A DNA stretch of 64,000 nt. It comes from Microbulbifer variabilis ATCC 700307. GTDB taxonomy: Bacteria; Pseudomonadota; Gammaproteobacteria; Pseudomonadales; Cellvibrionaceae. Under the pieces are notes generated by a model. That model was not told the DNA's origin. It was given only the letters and a program-made list of their open reading frames with translations, and ran no database searches. Made by a program: the position numbers and the translations under genes. Below are positions 29,404-38,126 of the stretch, in pieces (the stretch's first letter is position 1; the number at the start of each line of letters is the position of its first letter). Location of the stretch: assembly GCF_000380565.1 (NCBI RefSeq), contig NZ_AQYJ01000029.1, positions 496,001 through 560,000 of the forward strand, read 5' to 3'.

Positions 29404-29766
29404 TCAAAAGCTCAATACACATTGGTAAGAGGCAATTAAAGCGCCCGGCTGCTCAATTGTCTTGATCTCTACTCCAGGAATTTCTATCAGTTTGGGCTTA
29501 ACCCCCCTTTCTGCGAGACTGCTTGCGCAAACATAGAATTGTTCCAGTCCAAACATAGGGAGTGCCAGCAGGTTTCGGCGTTGACTCTTTTGTTGGATTT
29601 CTTCCGGCGATTGGTTGCCCAGCAACTGGAATATCCCGTCACCGATAAATAGCAGGTCTACTTCCTGCTCCATAGCGGCTGATGCAAGCACTGCTTCGAG
29701 ACCTTCGCGAGCCAAAGCACTCCCGTAGGGAGCCGTGCGGCATAGGGCGAGAGTTTTGTTACCCAT
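29404..29766 (-). CDS. tusC: Sulfurtransferase complex subunit TusC
   Basis: A 120-residue DsrF-like subunit. Features are APYGSALAREGLEAVLASAA, LLFIGDGIFQLL, and the segment with MFGLEQFYVCASSLAERG, whose Cys is conserved in many TusC. It lies two bases after tusD and one base before tusB. Confidence 0.88.
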   Translation of the reverse strand: MGNKTLALCRTAPYGSALAREGLEAVLASAAMEQEVDLLFIGDGIFQLLGNQSPEEIQQKSQRRNLLALPMFGLEQFYVCASSLAERGVKPKLIEIPGVEIKTIEQPGALIASYQCVLSF

Positions 29767-29768
29767 GA

Positions 29769-30161
29769 TTAGCCTCCAAAAGTTACAAGCCGCTCAGAAT
29801 TGGCTACAGCGTCAGTTAGTTGGCCTAGGCCTGCCAACTCGAATCCTTCTGCGAGGTTTGCTGATAGCTTCTCCTGTCGCTCCGCTTCCCGTTGGCTTAA
29901 CACGCCGCGCCTCTGCGCTGCTGCGATGCAAATAACAAGGTCAAGATTGTATTGCCGCTGTAAATCTTGCCACTCGCCGGTTAAGTCGGCTTCATCCTGG
30001 GGGGGCGCGGCGATGCTATTGCCATTTTGTATTCCATCGCAATAGAAAAAAATCCGGTAGATTTCGTGCCCTTCAGAAAGCAGGGCTTTGGCAAAGCGCA
30101 ATGCGCTTGCGGCGGACTGGGTTGAGTGGGGCGCAGAGTAGACTGCCAAGGAAAACTTCAT
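29769..30161 (-). CDS. tusD: Sulfurtransferase subunit TusD
   Basis: A 130-residue DsrE-like subunit and the sulfur acceptor of the TusBCD complex. KFSLAVYSAPHSTQSA opens the protein, IYRIFFYCDGIQNGN matches the family helix-strand, and LDLVICIAAAQRRGV contains the active-site Cys. I chose the ATG at 30159-30161; a longer frame starts inside the yccA terminator and is unlikely. It is first of tusD-C-B-E. The strong terminator just upstream suggests it needs its own promoter or read-through from yccA. Confidence 0.9.
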   Translation of the reverse strand: MKFSLAVYSAPHSTQSAASALRFAKALLSEGHEIYRIFFYCDGIQNGNSIAAPPQDEADLTGEWQDLQRQYNLDLVICIAAAQRRGVLSQREAERQEKLSANLAEGFELAGLGQLTDAVANSERLVTFGG

Positions 30162-30176
30162 AGCGGGCCAAATAGT

Positions 30177-30200
30177 AAAATGCCCCGCACTGCGGGGCAT
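30177..30200 (-). terminator. Rho-independent terminator between yccA-like gene and tusD
   Basis: On the minus strand: ATGCCCCGC, loop AGT, GCGGGGCAT, then TTTTACTATTT. A 9-bp GC-rich stem with U-tail, 26 bases after the yccA-like stop and 15 bases before the tusD start. Confidence 0.85.
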
Positions 30201-30226
30201 AGTATTGACTCAACAGCAGCTGCTGA

Positions 30227-30910
30227 TTAGTCGTCGGAAGAGGCGAATCCGATGATGTGCAGCAAAGCAGTGAACAGATTCAGGATGTCCAGGTACAGGG
30301 AAGTAGTGGCCATCAAGTAGTTGGTTTCACCACCGTTGATGATACGACTGGTGTCATACAGAATGAAGCCGGACATCAGCAGGGCAATAACCCCACTCAG
30401 GGCAACACTGGCCAGCGGCATGTAGATGCCAAAGAAGCTGGCAATCACCATGCCCAGGCCACAAACTACGGCGGCAATCAGCCCTACAAACAGGAAGCCA
30501 CCCATAAAACTGAAATCTTTGCGGGTTGTCAGCACATAGGCGGAAAGGGCAAAGAAGATCAGTGCGGTGGTGCCAAGGGCTTGCATAACAATCTGGCTAC
30601 CCCCGGCTAGGCCCAGGTAGTGGTTCAACATTGGGCCAATGGAAGCGCCTAACAGGCCGGTGAAAGCGAAAACAACGCCGATACCGGCGCTGGAATTTGC
30701 GGTGCGCGGCAGTACAAACCAGATCAGGGCCAGGGCTCCTAGAGAGCAGATCAAGCCCATGCCACGGCCCATGCCAACGGCCATGGCGATTCCTGCAGTG
30801 ACGGCACTGAAAAGTACAGTCATTGCCAAAAGGGCGTAGGTATTGCGCAACACCTTCGCCGATTCCGAGCGGTCCAGTGCGCGGGTATTTGTATAAGCTT
30901 GTGGTTGCAT
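30227..30910 (-). CDS. Bax inhibitor-1/YccA-family inner-membrane protein
   Basis: A 227-residue protein with seven hydrophobic helices (BI-1 fold). The N-terminus SESAKVLRNTYALLAMTVLF is typical of YccA. Helix 7 is flanked by Asp-rich ends, including ILYDTSRIINGGETNYLMAT and the terminal GFASSDD. E. coli YccA binds and modulates FtsH. Its position next to tusDCBE is widely conserved in gammaproteobacteria. Confidence 0.9.
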   Translation of the reverse strand: MQPQAYTNTRALDRSESAKVLRNTYALLAMTVLFSAVTAGIAMAVGMGRGMGLICSLGALALIWFVLPRTANSSAGIGVVFAFTGLLGASIGPMLNHYLGLAGGSQIVMQALGTTALIFFALSAYVLTTRKDFSFMGGFLFVGLIAAVVCGLGMVIASFFGIYMPLASVALSGVIALLMSGFILYDTSRIINGGETNYLMATTSLYLDILNLFTALLHIIGFASSDD

Positions 30911-31103
30911 TTAGCGACTCCTGCTATTTAATCGATACCGGAATCATATAGCTCGCGGTGGGGACCATCAAGTCGGGAAATCCCTTTTAAGCGCTGGCTA
31001 TAATTCTTGTTAAATTCGAAAAACCTCAATTTTTACAGGGTTTTAGTCGAATCTTCTCCTGCAATTAATAGGGGCATAGCGGGCCTTTTCAAGGGGATTT
31101 ACG

Positions 31104-33527
31104 TTACGAGGGTCGAAAAGGCAGCTCAATATCCACGATTAACGGTAGATGATCAGAGGCCTGACGGGTGAGGGCAGTACGGGGAACACGCACCCTTTTT
31201 ACCGCAAAGCCGGCGCTCAGGAAAATATGATCAATTCGCACTTTTAAGAAGGTACCTTTAGGTGTATGCCGGGGGGCCTGCTCTTGAGCATCACGCAGGT
31301 AACCTCCGAGGCGCTTACACTCCGCCGAGGCCGGTAGGGCGTTAAAGTCACCCAGTAAGATGCGTTCGCCTTTGCAGCGTGGGTTGCTAAGCCATTCAGG
31401 CCCCAGCAGTGCATCCACCTGACGCAATCGCTCGGCTCTGGAGAGGCCAAGGTGAGTGTTAATGATCTGGATCTTGCTGCCGTTGTGCTCAATCTCCACC
31501 CAGACTGCGCCGCGGGGTTCATCAGCAGCTGGATTAAACAAGCGCCCCTTACCTTTAGGGGGGCCTGGCAGTATCCCTTTCTTGACCAGTTTCACCGGGA
31601 GGTGGGTGAGGATGGCATCGCCGTAGCGCTCTTCGTTGAGGTTGATTGCCGGCTGGAAGTGCACATCCATCGCCAGCAGTCGCGCCAACCGTTCCGCCTG
31701 GTCCAGGCCGCCACTGCGCTTACGCTTTACATCCAGTTCCTGCAATGCCACCACGTCTGGGCGGTAGCGGGCGATTACCCTGGCTATACGTTGCGGGGAG
31801 AGGGTGCCATCCACACCCCGGCAACTGTGTACGTTATAGGTCATGATTCTTAGGGTACTTTCCGGCGACCTGTGTTCGTCCAGCTTCATCGGACGTGCGC
31901 CACGCAGATAGGCCCGGGCGGCAGAGCGTAGATCCTGCGGGCGCCAGTAGCCCAGCCCCGGATCTGGTGGCTGGATATCCTCTGGCATCAGCGCGAAAGC
32001 ATGGGTCTCGTTGGGGCCAGCGGCGCCATGGCTGCCATTTTCCATAGCGAATGTCAGCGGCTGTTTTTCACTGGAACACCAGCCATACATCATGAAATCG
32101 CCGGAATCCGGATGACTGCAAAGGCTGATCATGTCGTCGATAGCCTGTTCGGGGTAGGGGTGCTCGTCCCCCATCAGCTCGCGGCCATCCTTTGGCAGAC
32201 TCACCGGGCCATGTTTCCACCAGCCGTGGACAGGGGATGAGGGAGAACTTGGGTCCACCCGGTAGAGCACCAATGGCACGTGGGCCTTCTCTACAATCAT
32301 GCGTGCCACATCTGCGCGGCTGTTACCATCCAGGTCCAGGTTGTAGAGCATTGCCAGGGGCCCCAAGGCGGTCAGTGCCAGCGGGGTTTTACTGGCATCC
32401 TGTTCCGGCGCCCGCTCAAGTTCAACCTTATCCATCCATTCGCTGCCAAACAGTCGCGCCCGCTCCAGCTGGACTCCACGTCTACTCTGGCCTGGCTCGA
32501 TTCGTGGTGGTTTTGGCAGTCCGGAAAGGATTTCTGAAAGGGCATCGCCAAGGCTGCGGCCATACAGCTCCTCATAGGGTTGGGTTTGTTCCTGGCCATG
32601 GTCGGAGAAGATCCATACATCGTAGTGGCGGCGGTCTGAGGCATGGGCAGCGCGCCAGATACGCGCTATGGCATCGTCTATACCCTTCAGTACCCAATGG
32701 GCGAAAGCCGAGCGAGGACCGCGGCGGTGCGATTGCTCATCGTAACCCAGTAGATTGACATAAATAATGGGCAGGCCGCGGGTAATATCGACTTTGGCGC
32801 CCATAGTACAAAACTCTCGTGTGAGGATTGTGATGCCGACCCGCGTTGGGATAAACATCAATTCCTTTATGAAGTTTTGCCCCTGCATTAAACCGCGTAC
32901 GCAATCTATGAGGGAAAGAACCAGTTCCACCACGATCAAAGCGCCGGTGCGAATCAGGCTCCATAGATTACTGAGCACCAGTATGCAGATGGTTAGTGGG
33001 CTGGCACTGCGCAGTGCGGGTCCCCAGCCCTGGTCGGCGGGGCAAAAATGGGCTTCACCGGTTTTGGTTCCGGCACGGAACAGACTGAGATAACAGCTGC
33101 CACCGCTTAAAAGTGGGTCGCGCTGTTGGGTATTGATCCTTTTTTCGACTAATGCAGCCACTTCCGGATCGTACATGCGGCCAAGCTTTTGGGTCTCGTG
33201 TACCAGAAAGCCGAAGGCGGGCACCGCCTGGCGCACTCCATAGAAGAGTTCCGCTTGAACAGCGGGCGTGGTGGAGGGAACTCCAGGGTACATATGTTCT
33301 AGACGGTAATGTTCCTTCCGGATCAACCGTTTTAGGAAGGGCATGCGGCCTCTGGCCAGAGCTTTGAGTAACTCGGGGTAAGCCAGTCCATCAATCTGGA
33401 TCAGGATCAGCCCCGGTGCATGGGGTTGGCGTCCGCTGGTGGAGAGACCCAGTAGAGAGGCAATCCACTCACTGCGACTGAAGCGACGGCGCCAACGCCT
33501 GACGGAGAGTCCAATACGGCTTAACAT
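31104..33527 (-). CDS. Fusion: type I phosphodiesterase (alkaline phosphatase superfamily) + EEP-family nuclease/phosphatase
   Basis: An 807-residue two-domain protein. The N-terminal part (about 35-555) is of the nucleotide pyrophosphatase/phosphodiesterase type: LILIQIDGLAYPELL (metal Asp), GVPSTTPAVQAELFYG (likely Thr nucleophile), VWIFSDHGQE and GSHGAAGPNETHAF (metal His). Two hydrophobic stretches near residues 180-215 suggest membrane contact. The C-terminal part (about 565-807) is an endonuclease/exonuclease/phosphatase domain: LRIMTYNVHSCRG, VVALQELD, INTHLGLS, LLGDFNA and ASDHLPLIVDI, which holds the catalytic His-Asp set. It follows the glycosyltransferase by nine bases and is the last of a four-gene operon. 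Activity on phospholipid head groups or glycolipid phosphates is plausible; the substrate is unknown. Confidence 0.82.
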   Translation of the reverse strand: MLSRIGLSVRRWRRRFSRSEWIASLLGLSTSGRQPHAPGLILIQIDGLAYPELLKALARGRMPFLKRLIRKEHYRLEHMYPGVPSTTPAVQAELFYGVRQAVPAFGFLVHETQKLGRMYDPEVAALVEKRINTQQRDPLLSGGSCYLSLFRAGTKTGEAHFCPADQGWGPALRSASPLTICILVLSNLWSLIRTGALIVVELVLSLIDCVRGLMQGQNFIKELMFIPTRVGITILTREFCTMGAKVDITRGLPIIYVNLLGYDEQSHRRGPRSAFAHWVLKGIDDAIARIWRAAHASDRRHYDVWIFSDHGQEQTQPYEELYGRSLGDALSEILSGLPKPPRIEPGQSRRGVQLERARLFGSEWMDKVELERAPEQDASKTPLALTALGPLAMLYNLDLDGNSRADVARMIVEKAHVPLVLYRVDPSSPSSPVHGWWKHGPVSLPKDGRELMGDEHPYPEQAIDDMISLCSHPDSGDFMMYGWCSSEKQPLTFAMENGSHGAAGPNETHAFALMPEDIQPPDPGLGYWRPQDLRSAARAYLRGARPMKLDEHRSPESTLRIMTYNVHSCRGVDGTLSPQRIARVIARYRPDVVALQELDVKRKRSGGLDQAERLARLLAMDVHFQPAINLNEERYGDAILTHLPVKLVKKGILPGPPKGKGRLFNPAADEPRGAVWVEIEHNGSKIQIINTHLGLSRAERLRQVDALLGPEWLSNPRCKGERILLGDFNALPASAECKRLGGYLRDAQEQAPRHTPKGTFLKVRIDHIFLSAGFAVKRVRVPRTALTRQASDHLPLIVDIELPFRPS

Positions 33528-33536
33528 TGCTCGGGA

Positions 33537-34811
33537 TTACTGCTCCGGTGCCTGCCTCAGTGCTGCCCCAGCGGCTCCGGTTAGGCCTTCGATAATTTCC
33601 CACTGTGCCCCCATTAACTTGCATATCCTTCCCCATTGATTTGGGTGGATCCGACTTGGCTGGGTATTGTTTTTTACCAGGGGTTGGTAAAGGTCAAGCG
33701 CGCGCTGGGCGCAGCTTCTCATGGAGAAATCCCTGGCGGTGTTTACCGCCTGGTAAATTAACTCTCTGCGGCCTCCCGGAGGTAGGTCATGTAGCCAGTG
33801 AATGGCAGAGACAAAATGTTCAAGGTCGGTGTTGTTGAGTAGCCGTCCATTGATTCTGTCCTTGACCATTTCCCGGGTTCCATTGGCCTCCAGAGCTATG
33901 ACTGGAACCCCGCTGGCCATTGCTTCAGACAGGACAAGGCCCTGAGTCTCTGTTGTTGAGGAAAAGACAAAGGTGTCCATGGCGGCGTACATATCTCGCC
34001 GTGATGTACCGAGAACCTTGCCTGGCATGTGTACACGTTGTAACAGGCCTTGCTGGGTGAAAAAGTCACGCAGGTCATCTTCCAGTGGCCCACTTCCCGC
34101 CAATAGGAAGTGGGTATTTTCCCGGTCGTGCATAAAGCGGGCTACTGCTTCACAGAGGAAAGGCAGATTTTTCTCCTGGCCAAATCTGCCGAGGTGTCCC
34201 ACTACAAATGCTGAGTCGGGAATATGCAATTGGTTTCGTATACCCCTACCATCACCGCCGCAGTATTCTTCCACGTGAACTCCAGTAGGCACTTCTGCAA
34301 TAGGCGTCCGTACGCCGCGTTCATGCAGTAGCCGCACAACACTGAGACTTGGAGCGAGTACCAGGTTGGCCAGGTTAGCGTAGCGGGTAGCAATTTCTAT
34401 GGCGAAACGCTTAACAACCGGGGAGCTGGCCATCACATTATGGGTGTAGTGTTCATATAGTGTGTGGTGAGTGAAAACCAGCGGTAATTCTCGTTCGCGG
34501 GCAATTCGCAGTGCCGTCAGGCCCAATAGGAAGGGGTGGTGGGAGTGGATAATATCCGGTTTGAAGTCATCGAGCCTCTCATTTAGGGCGAGAGAAAAAG
34601 GTAGAGCGATAGAGAAGTCGCTACCGTTAAAGTTTTGTATCGCATGGATCCGTAATACATGTTCCTCGCGGGCTACCTGCTCGGCGAATTCCGGGGCAAT
34701 AACCAGCACTTTGTGACCGCGCTTGCGGTATTCTTCGCTGAATGCTGCGACCGAGTGCGCCACGCCACCGACGTGGGGCAGGTAGGTATTGGTTAACATC
34801 ACGATGTTCAT
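33537..34811 (-). CDS. Glycosyltransferase family 4
   Basis: A 424-residue GT-B enzyme. The start MNIVMLTNTYLPHVGGVAHS, with a Gly-rich loop, is typical of GT4. The C-terminal domain shows VVGHLGRFGQEKNLPFLCEA, FLLAGSGPLED and the acceptor-site FVFSSTTETQGLVLSEAMAS with the EX7E-type pattern of retaining enzymes. The start ATG at 34809-34811 overlaps the preceding gene's stop (ATGA). Related enzymes transfer sugars to diacylglycerol or polyprenol acceptors. With the VTT protein and phosphodiesterase beside it, a glycolipid role is suggested but not shown. Confidence 0.87.
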   Translation of the reverse strand: MNIVMLTNTYLPHVGGVAHSVAAFSEEYRKRGHKVLVIAPEFAEQVAREEHVLRIHAIQNFNGSDFSIALPFSLALNERLDDFKPDIIHSHHPFLLGLTALRIARERELPLVFTHHTLYEHYTHNVMASSPVVKRFAIEIATRYANLANLVLAPSLSVVRLLHERGVRTPIAEVPTGVHVEEYCGGDGRGIRNQLHIPDSAFVVGHLGRFGQEKNLPFLCEAVARFMHDRENTHFLLAGSGPLEDDLRDFFTQQGLLQRVHMPGKVLGTSRRDMYAAMDTFVFSSTTETQGLVLSEAMASGVPVIALEANGTREMVKDRINGRLLNNTDLEHFVSAIHWLHDLPPGGRRELIYQAVNTARDFSMRSCAQRALDLYQPLVKNNTQPSRIHPNQWGRICKLMGAQWEIIEGLTGAAGAALRQAPEQ

Positions 34812-37051
34812 GGACTTTTCAACTCTACGGAATTCAGGCCCTCGCCAACCAGGGTGGGTGAAAAGCCGAGGGGTTTGATGGCGATAGCCGGTGCCTTTCC
34901 GTACCATTCTCCTTTCCAGGATACTTTCGGGATGGCGCCAGGAGTAATTTCCAGGGAGATGACGCCAAACCGGGTTGGTGCTGGGCCGAACAGAATAGGC
35001 TTCCTGGCAGAAGTATCCTTGAGCCATTCAGGCGGTAGCCCGGATATCAGGATTAGGGCATCCTGCTCCTCGCGAACAAAGCAGTTCCGTTGCATTGCTA
35101 TCCATTCAGCTGCGGCCCAGGCGTGTTGACCATCCCCCATGCAGCCTCCTAGGGAATGGGGGTGGATGGCTTCCGGCCATTGGCCTGTGGGGGAGGCGAG
35201 TTGTGCCACACTGCGCATTAGGTCCAGGCAGCGCCGGTCGCCGGCACGCAGCAAGACCTGGGCGATATGCAGGGTCAGGTAGGCGTTGATCCCCGAGTGG
35301 ATCATGTCCTGGAAGAAACCTCCGCTGACAAAGCAGTTATTGATCAGGAAGTCCGCTAGATCAGTGAGCCTGGCATCATCCGCTGGATAGAGTTGCAGGG
35401 GGTAACCGGCAACAACGGAGCCAATGGCACCGGCATCCAGGCGGCGATTGGGAGAGGCGGGCATTGCTGCGCGGCCAATTCTCTTCTGCGCCTCGGCAAG
35501 GCTGCGGTCAATGGTGTTTTGAAAGTCACCGGCTGCGGTATTGAAACGGTGGGCGTTATCGTCGATGCCCTCCCTAGTACAGATTGAAGCTGCGGCATGC
35601 AGACCAGCCACTCCCCAGAAGTCATCCCAGTAATAGCAGTCGTTGGGGCCCAAGTGCTCTGCGCTGAATCCGGCGGGAAGCAGACCGGCGCAGAGACTTC
35701 CGTCCTCGGGTAGGCGTTTATTGATAATCCAGCGCGCCCCCTTGAGTATTGATTCACACCAGGCCTGTTTTAGTGGCCTGTTATTCAGCTGGCAATAGAG
35801 ATCGAAAATCCACAGAGCTTCACCATTGGAGTCCCATTCGCCATCCTGGGAGTGGAAAAAACCATCGCGTTTTTGTCTCTGGGGAAATTGATCCAGGGCC
35901 CGCTCGGCTCTACTGGTGAGCCCAGCGAACAATAGGGATTGAATCATAAAGGCCGCATCACGGAACCAGAAACGCTTGTAGGTATAGGGCCCAGGGTAGA
36001 CATCACAGGGAGAGTGTAGGATCAATGTGCGGATTGCCGAATCATATAAGAACTGGAAGTCCCTATCCGGGACCTGCAGGGTGCAATGCCCTTTCAGGCT
36101 TTCTTTCCAAGTTCTCGACGGCTGGCCTGTATGAGATTCCTCTCCTAAGGGAATGGATACATCCAGTTTGAGTGGCTTGTGTCGTTCAATCCGGAACATG
36201 GCCGCTGCCGTGGCCATTCCGACATCGCACTCACCAGACATACATCCGTGTTCATCCTTCAGGTGCAAATAGATATCGCCGCCGCGATAGTTGGATGCCA
36301 AGTGTTTGTCCACTGCTTGCCCGAATTCAACAGCGGGCTGGTCCTCAATTAGCCAGCGCCTTCCGCTCTCTTCCAAGCTTACCTTGTGCACGAAGCTGAC
36401 TCCTTCGGGATTGCATGGCCGCAGTGCCACCAATAACCATCCACTATCACGGCAGCTGGCAGTGAGATCCATCACGCAGTGGGGTTTTCCATGTCGGGTC
36501 TCAACCCGGATACAATTGCGCAATTTCAGGCTTTTTAGGGCTGATTCTGTCACCACCGAAATATCGTCACCTAGCTCCTGGTGTTGCTCGCAGTAGGTGA
36601 GACTGGCGGGAGTCAGCACATCGCCTGTATCACTGATTACCCAAGCATCAATGGACCAGCCATCGTAATGGGGAGTGAGTAGGCCGCGAGGGTCGATAAC
36701 CGGCAACTCATCGCAGTCTGGTAGGCCTACTGCCGTCCAGTTGCGGTGGCTGAGGTTGCAGTGAGTAATGGAAAAAGCGCGGGGGATGAATGACTTGTCC
36801 CTTGGATCGAATTGGCGCTGGATCCAGTATGGCCAGACCCAATCCAGGTTGTGTTGGATAACCTTACTGTTGATTAGGGCGCGGGCATGAAAGACTGCCC
36901 CAGCACGCAACAGCTCAATTGGTTCGCTGACCTCAGAGGGCTCGGCAAAGCGCTGCAGGTGTGCCATTAATGTAAGCGGGTCAAGGAAACCGTGGGCAGT
37001 TGCGAATCTGCGTACGAAGAAACGCCACGGTAACCATTTCATCCAGGGCAT
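34808..37051 (-). CDS. Six-hairpin glycosidase-like protein (glycogen-debranching type)
   Basis: A 747-residue protein. The central and C-terminal parts read like an (alpha/alpha)6 barrel: YKRFWFRDAAFMIQSLLFAG, DGEWDSNGEALWIFDLYCQL, YYWDDFWGVAGLHAAASIC, GGFFQDMIHSGINAYLTLHI and QWPEAIHPHSLGGCMGDGQH. The FRDAAF and DSNGEALW motifs carry candidate acidic catalytic residues, as in glucoamylase and amylo-alpha-1,6-glucosidase relatives. The N-terminal 300 residues form beta-rich domains of unknown type. There is no signal peptide. The start overlaps the VTT gene stop (TGATG) and its stop overlaps the GT4 start (ATGA), so translation is coupled. Confidence 0.7.
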   Translation of the reverse strand: MPWMKWLPWRFFVRRFATAHGFLDPLTLMAHLQRFAEPSEVSEPIELLRAGAVFHARALINSKVIQHNLDWVWPYWIQRQFDPRDKSFIPRAFSITHCNLSHRNWTAVGLPDCDELPVIDPRGLLTPHYDGWSIDAWVISDTGDVLTPASLTYCEQHQELGDDISVVTESALKSLKLRNCIRVETRHGKPHCVMDLTASCRDSGWLLVALRPCNPEGVSFVHKVSLEESGRRWLIEDQPAVEFGQAVDKHLASNYRGGDIYLHLKDEHGCMSGECDVGMATAAAMFRIERHKPLKLDVSIPLGEESHTGQPSRTWKESLKGHCTLQVPDRDFQFLYDSAIRTLILHSPCDVYPGPYTYKRFWFRDAAFMIQSLLFAGLTSRAERALDQFPQRQKRDGFFHSQDGEWDSNGEALWIFDLYCQLNNRPLKQAWCESILKGARWIINKRLPEDGSLCAGLLPAGFSAEHLGPNDCYYWDDFWGVAGLHAAASICTREGIDDNAHRFNTAAGDFQNTIDRSLAEAQKRIGRAAMPASPNRRLDAGAIGSVVAGYPLQLYPADDARLTDLADFLINNCFVSGGFFQDMIHSGINAYLTLHIAQVLLRAGDRRCLDLMRSVAQLASPTGQWPEAIHPHSLGGCMGDGQHAWAAAEWIAMQRNCFVREEQDALILISGLPPEWLKDTSARKPILFGPAPTRFGVISLEITPGAIPKVSWKGEWYGKAPAIAIKPLGFSPTLVGEGLNSVELKSP

Positions 37052-37758
37052 CACAGGTCCTCTTCTTTTACGATTCGTTTTAATGCGCGCCGCGCCATGC
37101 GAGTCAGGCCGATCAGGGCGATCACTGCGAGAACAAACCCCATGATGTAGAGCGTCCACTGGACTGCGGTGCGTTCCTCCACTTTGCCAAGTGAGGCTAG
37201 ATCGGCGGCGATAGAGCCCACATAGACGTTGTGTAGGGTGAGGGGAATCACTCCAAGAGTGTTGCCTAGGATAAAATCCCTCAGCCGCACCGGAGTCAGG
37301 CCGAAAAAGTAATTGGACAGCTTGAATGGAAACAGCGGCACCAGGCGAGTCAGCATAATCATCTGCCAGCCCTCCCGCCGGATGACCTCGCCAATGGTGG
37401 CGGGCTTGATGTGCGACATCACCCAGCGTGATGGCCTTTCACCAAACAGGTAGCGGGCAATAAGGAAAGCAATAGTGGCGCCGAGAACTGTGCCGGCCAC
37501 CACCAGGATAGTGCCTTTAATAACCCCAAAAACAAATCCAGCCCCCATGGTGAAGATCACGCCGGGTAGCAGTAAAACGATTGCTGCGGCCACGATGAGG
37601 ATATAGAGAAGGCTGGTTTGCCAACCCCGTTCATTGAGCCATTGCAGTAGTTCTATCAGCCGTTCATCCAAATCAAAATAAAAAATCAGGCTCAGTGCCC
37701 CAGCCACGGCGATCAGGCAGATGAAAAAAACGACTATTGGAAGAAACTTCGCCGCCAT
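37051..37758 (-). CDS. TVP38/TMEM64-family (VTT-domain) membrane protein
   Basis: A 235-residue inner-membrane protein with a VTT (DedA-related) core: VLLLPGVIFTMGAGFVFG, GTILVVAGTVLGATIAFLIA, RYLFGERP and the amphipathic loop MLTRLVPLFPFKLSNYFFGL, TPVRLRDFILGNTLGVIP. These match the conserved Gly-rich reentrant loops and the FPFNLLNYxxGLTxV signature. VTT proteins are linked to lipid scrambling or transport. It is the first gene of the four-gene operon. A TGATG overlap couples it to the glycosidase-like gene. Confidence 0.87.
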   Translation of the reverse strand: MAAKFLPIVVFFICLIAVAGALSLIFYFDLDERLIELLQWLNERGWQTSLLYILIVAAAIVLLLPGVIFTMGAGFVFGVIKGTILVVAGTVLGATIAFLIARYLFGERPSRWVMSHIKPATIGEVIRREGWQMIMLTRLVPLFPFKLSNYFFGLTPVRLRDFILGNTLGVIPLTLHNVYVGSIAADLASLGKVEERTAVQWTLYIMGFVLAVIALIGLTRMARRALKRIVKEEDL

Positions 37759-38126
37759 AGAACTGCTCGGGGAACCAACAACGGGCGGTTTTGATTGCCG
37801 CCAGTTATTAGCCTAGCCAATGGATAACGGCAGGTGAAACTTCCTTGTGGCGTGACAGTGATGGAATTGACCTCTTAGCGATTACCCATCTATTTTTTGG
37901 CCTATTCCCGTTAGAAAAGAACTGGCGTCGTCATGAGATATTAAATAAGCCAGCCTAATAAAAGCTAAGTCCATAATTGCGAAAAGAAATTTAAAAAGGG
38001 CGACAACAGGATGGCGTTGGGATGGGCCCCACAGCTTAGCGCAAGGCGATCAGCACATATACTTATTCGATCTTAATTATTTGCGCATTGACCAGTTTTG
38101 TGCCGTTTCCGGAATAGGGGTGATCG
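37759..38126. other. Intergenic region between divergent VTT and efflux operons
   Basis: No gene. It holds the promoters of both divergent operons. No specific operator is assigned. Confidence 0.45.
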
